The notes below the pieces were generated by a model. That model was given only the letters and a program-made list of their open reading frames with translations, did no database searches and was not told where the DNA came from. From Alligator mississippiensis (Eukaryota > Chordata > Crocodylia > Alligatoridae): a DNA stretch of 64,000 bases. The stretch spans positions 69,839,895-69,903,894 of the forward strand of contig NC_081833.1 of the NCBI RefSeq assembly GCF_030867095.1, given 5' to 3'. The first letter of the stretch is position 1. Each line of letters starts with the position of its first letter. Made by a program: the position numbers and the translations under genes. Shown piece by piece: positions 50,101 to 62,100 of the stretch.

Positions 50101-53100
50101 TGTTTGCTTTGGACATTATTGCGATGACAGAGTACAAGTTAAAGTGAGAAAGAAGTCAATAGCAGAATTCATAAATAGTTTGAGCGCCAAAAAGCCCACA
50201 AAACCACAACCGCCAGATTTCAATAATATGGAACAAAAAAGAAAACCATCTCTGGTATAGTCTTTAGAGTCTGCTGCTTCAAGCCAGCTGGTTTTCTATG
50301 CCCTCCTGCTGTCCATTTATATTCACCACCTGAAACTGTAGCACATACTCTGTTTAGAAAAAATATGTTAAAATTGTTACCCAACTACTCCAGTAAGCCT
50401 TTGGTCCTTCCAGGGACTTTACAGTGATGCCTTTATATCACTGTAGTCATAGTTTGAAGAAGTAGATATCACACAAACTTCCAGGAAATGCAATATGTGA
50501 ATATTCCAATGAAAGAAAAATAATCATAACTATACAGGAAGGCGATCAGCATACCATTTTCAAAGATTTTTACATTCAACATTTAACCCCTCCCCTCCCC
50601 TCCGCCCTCTCCCATTTTTTCAAGCTGTAGTATAAAGCTATTTGAGTCAAAGCTGATGAAGTGCAACTTGACTGATAATGAAAAGCAAACATTATTTGTC
50701 CAGCATTAGGAATTCAGAGTCTTATTTTCAGATTCTGACTGCCAATTTGGCATCTGCAACTCTGTGCGCAATACTCCATGTAAACAGACACTATCACTCC
50801 ACACAAATGCTGCATGCATCAATTGTATCACATGAATGACAATTACAGGCTTACAGATCAGTTTATAGCCCATTTGACAATTTGCCCCATATCTTCAATC
50901 TTCTAATTGTTTAATTTACCATTTTCTTGCATCTGCAGTGCAATGCTGCAAATAAACAGAGACCTTAGCAGGAACATTATACCTAGAGGATCATCTTAGA
51001 GTCCACTTCAGCAACTCACTGAAGAGTTTCACTGCAGTTAGGGAGACTTCTCACATTAAGTGCTATTCCAACAGAACTAAACCACTGCCATTTATGTTAG
51101 GCAATGTACAAACATTGTGGTCCTATGAAAAAGGGAAGATGCATTTACTCCAATTTTTTTTTTAAAAAACAACAGTGGAATATGAATTTGTTACTGCGAG
51201 TTCAAAATTGTATTTTGCATTTGATTTTGTTAGTACTACTGTGCAAGGAAACAGATTTTTAGATACCTGTCTACTTTTGGGTTCACAGGAAATCTTTGGC
51301 CAATGTTTAAAAACCAACACGCACAAGGAGTGGAATGGCACTGCTTCTTATTAACATATCACGCCAAGTAGTCTTTGTCTACATGGCGTGCACTCAGGCT
51401 ATATTAACATTTCTGCTGAAGAGGGACCAAAAGAACGCAAAACACTTAAGCAACAGCAAGATTGCCAATCAATACTAAAAGACCAGGGGGACTATACAGA
51501 AAAGAAAGAAATACTTCTGTATTTTTGATTCAGAGATGTTTCTGAGCAATTCCTTTATGCTACACCCAAGTGAAAGGTGGTAAAAAAGACAGATCGTTCC
51601 CTTGTTTTGTACAAGATGTTCTAAAAATGTATTTTCTAGTTTTGACAAGTGCTTTAACTGGATCTCTCTAAAAAAGTATCAAAGCAAGGCCACTTACGGA
51701 GCAACAAGATCAGCACAGGCAGACACCGAAGACCTTAAAGAGCTACGCTGACTTCAGCAAGTTTCTTTGGGGCTCAGGGACCTGCCTACAATTATCCATT
51801 TCCAGGACCTGGCCCGTACAATTAATTACCAGAACAAGGCTGCCAGAGAGGCCTCTACTCTACCTTACCTACACAGCTGGGTCTCAACCGTCTCTCTCAC
51901 TATGCACACCTACAACAGGCCTCTCTCACAAGGAATGTAGGCTTGAGTCTCACCCATGTCCAATTCAGGATGGAAGCAACATTACAAGCTAATTATATGT
52001 TTTTATTGCACTACACTAAAGAATCTGTACTGTCACTACTCACTCTAATATAACCTTAGAAAACTTCAACTTTTTGAGACTTGCCTTTTAAATTAACAAC
52101 TTACCTCTTTCTTTAAACATTTCCGCATATCCTGGTCAATGTCATTGCAATGGCCAAAAAATTTCAGAAAGTTGTGCTAGGAATGTAGAGGAAGGGAGAG
52201 AAAAACAATTTACCATCATTTAAAAGTTTGTTTACAAAGCATTCATTTATTAGAAATGATTCCTGTTTTCTAATATATTCTAATCTTCCTTCCCTTTCTC
52301 CTCTCCCCACCTTAAAAAAAAATTATGCTGAAAAATCAGAAAGCCAAAGCTACTTCTTCAGATGTTTTGCTGCCCATTCAACTGCTTTTAACTTTGCTGG
52401 AGATGAAGGTGTTGAACAGTAGAATCAGACTTTAGATATGCAAACTGCAGACAGACCCAAACTTAAGAGCTCACACATTTATTAACCTGGGGGCCAATCC
52501 TACAATACTGACATACACAAACAGTACATCTATCTTCAGTGGAGCGGCTCACGTGGGTAAGGTAACTCCTCTGATTCCGAGACTCCAGAGAGGCCTGCAC
52601 CATCCTGGAGGTGATGTGCTCAAATCTCCAGGACAGCAGCAGTTTGTACTTACCTTTCTTCAACACAGACATGGCACTACAATTTCAGACCAAACTGCAT
52701 GCACCTCCAAGTGGCACAAAGAACGCACTTGGTGTCCAAAATGTGTGAAGTGGCTATATTGACAGATTGGTATTACACAGATTAAGACAGCCCAAATCAG
52801 GGAGTACAGAATCCCTGACTACAGTTTAGGTCAGCCCTAATTTTTCAAGTCCTGGACTTGGTGAATCAGATGAATCTGCTCTGGTCAGTAGATAAGGACA
52901 TGAGAAGTGCTATACTGGGTCAGCCCAATGATCCATCTAGGCCAGTATTCTGCAGTGAACACACCAATGCAAATAATTCATTTAGCTTCTCTGCTATGTT
53001 GAGGTAAAGCTTTCCCATTCCAATTCCAATTTTCAACATATATTATGTTTTATTGTTTTCAATATATCAGGTTGATCGTTCATTTTACAAAAAGTAGTTT

Positions 53101-56100
53101 TGAGTGAAGAACTCTAAGCTATTGAAAACTCTCTTATTTCTACTTTCATCAGAGGCAAACTTATTTATGCTCGTCTACCATATAAGCAGACGCATGGATT
53201 TATACAAATAAGGGCTGGAAGCATCTTTAGGCAAGAGAGAATTTGGGCCAATAGAACATTTTTATGGCACAGTTACAAACTCCTGAAAATAGGACTGGCT
53301 TAATGAAGATGCTGACAGATACTTAACCGTAGTGGTCCTATTATTAGCTTGTTTATAACTTTACTTTATAAAGGGTATCAGATGACAACACACACTGCAG
53401 CAACTGCATGCAATAAGCGGTCACTCTCCCCAGTTGTACGCTATGCAAGCCAGTCTTGTTTGAAAACATTTCCATTTTAGCTAGCAGTCATTTCTTAATA
53501 TAATAGCAGCCTCCTCTACTTGCATATTAATTTTGGTGTGAACTCCCACCCCAGCCCTACTCCGTTCTTCCAAAAATGCACTAAAAATGAGCTGCAGCAA
53601 GCTAGCTCTCTCCTCAACCTGAATAGAACAGATATTCATGCAGAGCATTTAAAATGCTGTCATTCACTGACACTGTCTACCTAAAGGCAATTCTTATATA
53701 GTTCACAGTGTTTCTAGATAAGAAACTCACTTGAAAGTCAGACAGAGTTAATTCACTAGAACTGGAAGGGTACCATTCAAGGGAACAAAAATGCTTGCAG
53801 ATTCGGTAAATATGTGGTTAGTTGCGCTGCAATACACTGGTCATTCATGCTGTTACAGGATTAAATTAATTAGGAATCACAAAAATATCATTAGTCAAGC
53901 CTGACTCCTCTCAAATAGTTTAAGAAAACATTGGCTATAGACTTCTCTACAAAAGAGGGGGGAACAAAAAAACCCCAAACAAACATCCAGAAAAATCAAT
54001 CATGCATTGCAGCTGCAGGTATAATATCCCTGAATCGGATCCCCAAAGTTTGTATAAGGCTAAATATTACAATCTGCCTGACTTGTAAAATTTAACAACA
54101 GCAAGCACCATGAATGGACAAACATTTAACATATAAACTGAGCATGTAAGGATGCAAGTTTTCTTTGTACAGGAGTGCAGTATTAAAGCACTAGAGACAT
54201 TTAACAGACTAAAAATTAGATGTCAGGTGATGCAAGTATAGCAACATACTTTAATTTATTGGTGTCTGGTTAGATTTAGTTAGAGGACAACAACCAAGTT
54301 ATACAGTATGTAAATATAGTCATACTATGTCATAGGAGGCCAAACGTCTTAACCCTTCTAGCCACAATAATATGATTGTGGCTAAGAGCTGCAGAACACA
54401 ATAGATTTAAGATGTGCATCCCACACAGGATGCCAGCTCAAATAATTTGTCATTAAATTACTTTTTTCAGCAGCCAAATTTAAATTGCTCAGGAACAGCA
54501 CAAGGCTTGTGAACCCTGGTTTGGCCACCCGTGCTGTCTGTACACACAATTAGCAGGTTAGAATGCTATGGATTACCTTGCATAGGCTTTGGCCTTGCTG
54601 AATTAACAATTTCAACAAATAAAGACCAACAAAAACAACAATCTCCTACTACTTGTTTTTTTTTTATTATTATTTAAAGCATTGCATGTCTAGAATCAGT
54701 GTTTATCATTTTTTTTCTGCTGTAGGAACACCCAAACTATTTTTAATCAAATAGCACGGAAACACTTCTGTGCAGACACAAGTAGACAGATTCAACAACT
54801 TCTATTCTAGGAAATCTGCCGATTTAGTAATAAAGTGTTATCTTTTGCAGTTACTACATTTAAGGTGGTATGAAACAGGAAAAACTTCATTAAAAAAAAT
54901 TATGGATTGGATGAGCTGACTTCTGCAGTGTACTGCAATACATGTCAAGTGTCCACACTAGTTAAAAATTTTAGCAAAGATATAATATGAAAATATATGT
55001 ATACTTTCCATATAAACAGTCTTGAATCAAGGTAATCCCAGAATAAAAATCAATGGATTATGCCACCTCAGTGTGTATTATTATTTTTGCACCTTGTACG
55101 AGATGAATAAGTGCCTTGCAACAGAAATAAAACATGATCTGTCCCAAGGACCTTACAGATTAATTTCAGATGCAAAGATCAGAGTCACAAGGCAGTAGGG
55201 GAAGACATCAATAAAACCGTGTAGTTGTACTTGCCCAAGGCCAACATATGACGGAATACCAAAGATTTTAATATATTCTTATAAAAATAACGTTTATTAT
55301 TTATATAAGCAAATAAAAGGGTTTCCTGTTTGTTTGTTTGTTTGTTTGTTTGCGTGCTTCCTTCTTTTTGGCACCATAGAAGGAGTGGGCCTTCAGAAGA
55401 CATTTTCAAGAAGTGCAAATAGTGAGGTTTTGTGGACTAACTCAGGAAGTTGATTCTCTATTTATGGAGAAGAAAGTACAGGGAAGAAAGAACAGAGAAA
55501 GTTATATGACAAAAAAGGCAGGGAAGCTGGCGATACTTGCAGGGTGGTAGAGCTGACATAGCAACATGTAAACACTCTATTAGCTGAATCAGGCATTTAT
55601 TTATGTAAAAGGCAAGAGCCAGATGAAAGAAAGGGAGTGGATTCAGAAAGAAAGGGAACACCAAAGAATCAGAGAGGAAGAAACCCAGACTAGCAAAATG
55701 TAATTCAAGGGAGAGAATAAATACAAAACCAAAAGGAGTTTGGAGGCTATGAATATTATCAGCCCTTGACTAGGAGCAGAAAGAAAGAAGAAAAAAAAAA
55801 GTGAATCAGGAAAGGAATGGCCATAAATTGTCTCTAAGCACACTCTCCAAGACCCACTTCCTGTGCTTTCAGAGCCATCTCTCCTACGTCTGGCTTTAGA
55901 GGTCTGTACAAAAAAATACTGATAGGGAGCTAAGCATTAGGAGGAAGTTACACCCATGTGCTTCCGCAGACTGCAATGACAGAGGATGAGAACCTGTCGG
56001 GGGTGCCGCAACACTGCTGCTGTGAGGTGAAATTGCCCTATGCACCTTGGTTTTCAAGAGACACCTTGGAGCCCAACCGAAAGGACTTGCAGCAGTGGTG

Positions 56101-59100
56101 GCATGTCTGACTGCATTACGTTATACAGGCAGGCACACTGCTTCTGCTACAGTTCCTTCTCAGTGGGGCTCCATGTGCTCCCTGAAAACCCAGGCACGCA
56201 AGGCAATTACATCCCAAAGTGGCAGCAGCTTGGAGGGACATGCCACTGCCACCACGTAGAACTGCCCCACACATCTCTATTGTCAAGAGGCACACTGGAG
56301 CTGAACTGGAAAGAGCTGAAACGGTGCACTTGCCTGTGTAACATAATGCTGGCAAGCGTGCTTTTCTCAATTCAACTCTGCCATGCCTCCTGAAAAGAGG
56401 CATGTGGGACAGTTCCCATCACTTCGCAGGCCTCTGTTTCCAGATGTTATGCAGGGTCAGACCGGCAAGGGCTGCAACAAGAGTGAATGCTCCCACCACA
56501 GCTGCTTCCCAACCTAGTTCTGCGGGATGTACATGGTGCAGATCCACCTAGCCACAGCGGCAGTGACAATGGGGTAAGTACAATACAAGGAAGAAATCAA
56601 TTACAAACTAGATCATTAACGCTGTGATTATGATTATCTTATACTATTCATATTAGTGTCTTAAGCGGGGTGCCACATAATATTGACAAGTTGTGGAGGA
56701 GTTTGAGGGGTGCCTTCAGTCTAAAGAGGTTGAGAACCACTGAACTGGTAAAAGGAAGTAATTGGATAAACAAGCATTGTTTTGTATGACTCCCCAGCAA
56801 GACGAGCAACACCCAATGTATGCGTCTTACACAGATTTATTTGTTTGCACTGTACCTTCAGTAGTCAGATAAATACAGTATTATTTTTTCTAACTTACAT
56901 AAGATGCATAAAAATGATCCTTATTGCTGGCAGCAAGCACAAAAGAAGGTAATTTTTTCACCCTGCTTCCAAAGGGGATCAGATTTACTCATCTACTAAG
57001 ACCGATAATAGGACGTGACCTGGTGATTTCCAATTCTGTGTAGAGTTTCAGCTTCATGGAAAGACTGTTTATACATAAATATTAATTCAGAGTGAAGGAA
57101 TAGTTGCAATATAGCCAGAAAGACAGAGAAGCAGATACAGCTGCATATGAGTATCATCAAAATAAAACTAATTATTTGCCTTCTGTTGCATAATTAGAAG
57201 GTAAAGAGATAAAAGCATTTTTCACAGGGTGGGAAAGAAAGCAACCCATCCAGTCTCATGATATTATGCCTGCTACTTATGACAAATTTTTCTTCTAAGC
57301 AGCATCTTCCATGTAATTTCATTTGGATTTTAGGCAAACAGTAATGAATCTTACTTGAGACTTATCAGCATACTAACCGCAAAAGCAGTTTGCAAAACAG
57401 CAGAGGAAAGTGACAAACATGAAAGAACAACATAAAAAGACCTGATAAAATGGAAAAAACACCTCATAAGACAAATTATTTCAGCAACTTGGAGCCAATC
57501 ATTTGTAGAAAGGTAAAGGAATTTAGAATGCTTCCGGTTAGCCCAAAAGGATCAGATAAGAACTAGGACAACAAATCACTTTTAGCTAGCAAGGTTAAAG
57601 TAAATTTGAATTCATTCATTGTTCTAGATGTGAAGAAGGACTGAAGTGAATCCAAAATCCTGTCTTTATTATAGAGTTAAAAGAACCAAGTTTCTGTTAT
57701 CAAATAAAGGGAAAGTAGCAAACAAGTGATGTAGCCGAGAACCAGAGTATTTTTTCTTCTGAAGTAATGTTTTTTTCTTCTGAAGTTATTTTAAAGGTAC
57801 TCTCTCCCGCACTCTTTCCACAATGAAAAATAGCTTTTGTATCTATTTAAAATTATTTTAAAAACAAAACTAAGCAAAAACCACCTGAAAGGAATTTGCC
57901 TCTCTGGATGACCTCAGATGGCTCTGAATCAAACTTTCATATGATCATCATTGGTACACCACCAAATATTATATTGACTCTGGAAAATGATTACATTTGC
58001 ATCAGCTTTCTTAAAGCAGTCCTTTGAGAAGTTTTGGTGTTCACTTTCTAAATGAAGCCAACAGATGAGAAGTTGAGCAAGAGCTCCTGCATTTGTGCTT
58101 CTTGAAAGTAACATAAATAAATAAATAAATTAGCAGATAGATGGTTAGCAGTGGCCACTGGAAAGGTAAAATTAAATTTCCAAACTGCAAATGAATTTTT
58201 TTTTACTAACTTTAATCTGGTTTCAGAACCCCTGGTAACTACAGTACTACATCAGCTCTTTGTGACTCAATTTATGGAAAAATACTTTCCCAGATGGGTA
58301 TTAATCTTATAATAATGAAATGTTTGTAAAGCCACATGTTTTATAGATGGCAACTTCAAGAAAGAGCAACCTTCTTAAAAGCTCTCACTGAAAATCTCTC
58401 TTTCAAAAGTTTCTAAGATAACATGACACAAAGTAGCAGTCGTAACAACTTATGTTCAGAGGAAAGACTTCATACTGGGGAGTAGGTTGTAGCCGTGCTG
58501 GTCTAAGGACATAGGCAGACAAGGTTCCTTGAGTGAATCTGATATCTTTTATTAGACCAACGCAAATGGTTGGAGAATAGTTATTAAGCAAGCTTTCGGG
58601 TTCAAAAACCCTTCGTCAGGCTAAGGAAGTTTCAGCAGTTGGTGTGTGCTCTTCTTGGATGGAATGAAAAGTAAAGAAGCCAGCAGCTGGGCTGGTACCC
58701 ATACAAGACAGGTAGTCAGTGAAAAAAAAGTCAGTGAAAAAAAAGGTAGTCATACTGGGGACACATTTCAGATTAGGAACAAAATTAAACTGAGCCATGT
58801 GAAGACACTCACGTTGCCACATCCATGCCAAGTTAATACTCTTAGTCTCTGAATTTGCAAATGCCAATTTCAGTCACATCCAGGCGTTCCCCACCCTTCC
58901 ATTTGTGACAATTCAGGAAATATCTTCCAGAGATATCAGCAATTCGCTCCATGCCTAAGTAGGGAGTGAGTGAAATCTTAATATTTAAAATCCAGACATT
59001 TCAATAGGTTCTTCTGAAAGTTTAAATTAAAAAATAGTGTTTCTTTATGATCAGCTCTCACAGAAACTTACTTTTCATAGAAGAAATGTGAGAGGGAATG

Positions 59101-62100
59101 TGACTATCCCCTTCTGAACAAAAAAGCACCACGCTGAAAGAACTAACTTAGGTCTCTCTTCACCTAACAAGAGGTTGACTTCTGGCCAAAAGAAGAAAAA
59201 AAAATTGAGAAAAATATAATCCTTTGCATTAATTTACTACTGCTATTACTACTCATTTTGAAACATATTGGCAATGGACCGCTTGAGGTCAGTGTTACCA
59301 AATTTGAGAATAGTATCTTTCAGTTCTACTCCTCCTTAAAACTCCTGGGTAGTCTGATTCAGGTAGGCCAATACAGTTATTATACAGTAACATTTACAAA
59401 ATCATAAGGAATTACTGCTTTATCTGCTTTCCAACGGTGAAAGATACATGACAGGACTCCCTAGCCAGGACTCAATAACCAACCAAGTAAGCTATATTCC
59501 ACAAGGCAGCAGAAGTTTAAGGGCAAAGAAATGTCCTTCCCGCCTTCCCTGACCTAAACACATTTTCAGTAATTATAAAGCTATTATAAAAAGGCTAAAC
59601 ACCATTAGCATTCTAAAGAAGATGTATATATTTTCCTTTTTGGCTGAACATAAGCAGCTATCCTGCTACTGGCAACCCTCTTCAATGTCACCAGAGTCCA
59701 ATGGGAGGAAAACTTACCAAGCTTGTTTTAGTTTTTGGGCAACTGATTAAAATCCAGCTTGTTTTAATAAATTTGGACAAGGAAAATAACATGTCCTGCA
59801 ACTTCACAGACTACCTAGGATGTTTCAGCTGCATACATGAATAGGTCCGTGGACTTCAGGGGAAACCAGAGCTAAGGCAGACACCCTATTCCAAATAAAG
59901 AGCCTGAAGTTGTTCTAGGCAACGGTTCCTTATTTAAAGTCAGAGATTAGGGAGTGCAGAGGGACAAACAGCTGGGAGAGCCTGTGCTTTGTGGCAGAAG
60001 TAAATTAACAGATTAAAATGCATTAAGACTTTAAACTGGTGGGCACAGACCTAAACAAAATGAAGTCTGGGCAAAGAATAACAGTGATCTGTATAAACAG
60101 CAAACAAACAAACTTACAGAAATGAATACAGCACATCCTTTAATATTACAAGTTACCCCATAGAGAGAGATTTTAGAAAAAATGGTGAATCAAAACCAGG
60201 TCTCCTGCTATTTTAGTTAGCAAAAATAGAGGTTGGGCCACATAACGAATAGCTTCCACTGTGCTGTTCAGTCATTCACATGGGTATAACACAGGGGTGG
60301 GCAATTATTTTGGCTGGAGGGCCGCTTAATGAGTTTTGGTGAGCTGTCGAAGGCTGCAAAGGTAGTCCTGCTTTCTGGTCGCTATCTTGGGACAAGAAGT
60401 CCCACCCTCTGCCTCCTGACCCTTGCTGCTGGAAGTCCCTCCCCTTGCCCCCCCAAAATTATCCTTTTGGGAGGGGAGGGCTGCCACCATGGAACTACAA
60501 AAAGGCCAAATCACACACTAAATCCCCACTCCCCCCAACCTCCCTCACACCCACACCATGCCCATCTGAGCTCCATACTCCCACCGTGCCCCTCAGCATG
60601 GGCTCTGCGCTGCCACCAGCCCAAGCCCCACACTCTATACTTCTGCCCAGCTGTAGCTCCCCTGCACCCACCCCCACCACCACCGCTTCCCTACCTGGTG
60701 CCCGAAGCAAGTGGGATCCCAGGGAAGTTGAGCAGGTGTCTCAGCAGCTGCAGCAGCCTTGCCCAGAAACTGCATGCTGGCTGGGGTTAGACTCTTCCAC
60801 CCATTAGGGTGGGAGCGAGGTGCGTGGGATGGGTTGGGTACAATTAGTTGGCAGGCGCCCACAGGCCAGATGAAAGTGCCTGGCAGGCCAGATCTGGCCC
60901 ACGGGCTGTATTTTGCCTGCCTCTGGTATAACAGTAGCCATAACAGCAAAAAGTTCATTGATCAAATCCTAATTCATAGCTGGGCACAATGGACACTTAT
61001 GCATTAATACAAGATTAAGTGGTCACAGGGTAAATTTTATAAACTGGTCAAAAAAATTCAAGTTCTAATTTTCACAATTCAGATCCATATAGTCCTCACA
61101 ATGTAATTTACTTTTGACTTAAATAGTTGGTAAACATAAAACCATAGCACTCTCAAAAGGCAGAATTCTGCTGTCTCATTCATGGTGTACAATACCCTAT
61201 TAGGCCGCCAGTTCTACTGAAAAGAACAGAAATACTTTTGGAAGAAGTACATATGGTCAATCAGACTCTACAAAGGAGGAGATTGTGCATTATCATCTCA
61301 ATCTATACAGCCATATTTGCCCCCCCCACTTTGGCAAATCCCATTCATTTTTTTGGAAAATTCCCATGTCAGTTTTTCATCATCTGTGTGTGTGTGTGTG
61401 ATGTGTACAGGAAATAAATAATAAGAACTATTGTACAAAACTAAAGAGAAAGTCGACCAGAATGACCCACAACGCTACTAGGACTTATATTAGCCAATAG
61501 GCACTGCTTACCAAAAATAAGACCAGAGGCCTACCTGGAAAAGCTCTTGATCCTTCACTTAACCAGATACTGGGGATGAAGAAAAGCCATGGATGACTGC
61601 ATCCAACCTATACATCTCTTCATCATTCCTACAACTAACTTATTTTCTGGATGGAATCTCACTATTTCGTTATTATTATGATTATTCATTTAAGTAAAAA
61701 TATGCATTAAATCCTTAAATACTGGGGCTCTTCCTGAGGACTTGTGCCTTTTACTGTGTTGGAAACAAAGAAAAATTAGAAGCTTGTTTCCTCTCTCAAA
61801 AAAAAAAAAATCTATAAATTATAACAGAATTATAAATTATATCTGAAACTTGGCAAGGATTTTAGCTCCTTAATTTTAACTGTCACCACTGTCGTAATGA
61901 TTTTATGGCACCAAACACCTTCTAAAAAGAGTTCCACTGACTTCTACTGAGACTGCACTAAGCATCAGAACTGATAGCCTAAAGGACAGAAAGATCCAAC
62001 GTGATTGTCAAATCGTTTGAGTATTTCATTCATGGCTATAGTTTCATGATACCACTTTGTAGAAGTGGTCCTCAACCATGTAAGTGCAGTGGAAATACAT

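Larger units (their letters stand above)
47154..52104 (-). other. CMC2: CMC2 intron between the last two coding exons
   Basis: This intron of 4,951 bp has consensus GT-AG ends. Most of it shows no repeat I recognise and no coding potential. Around 47780-47860 there is a weak match to a common sauropsid interspersed repeat (a segment like CTAAAGTGCCACCCTGCC). The G4 motif and the cryptic splice pair are listed separately. Confidence 0.8.

Noticed and set aside
60329..60790. Plus-strand open frame of 153 codons
   Set aside because: It lies wholly within a non-autonomous hAT copy and has no transposase motif.
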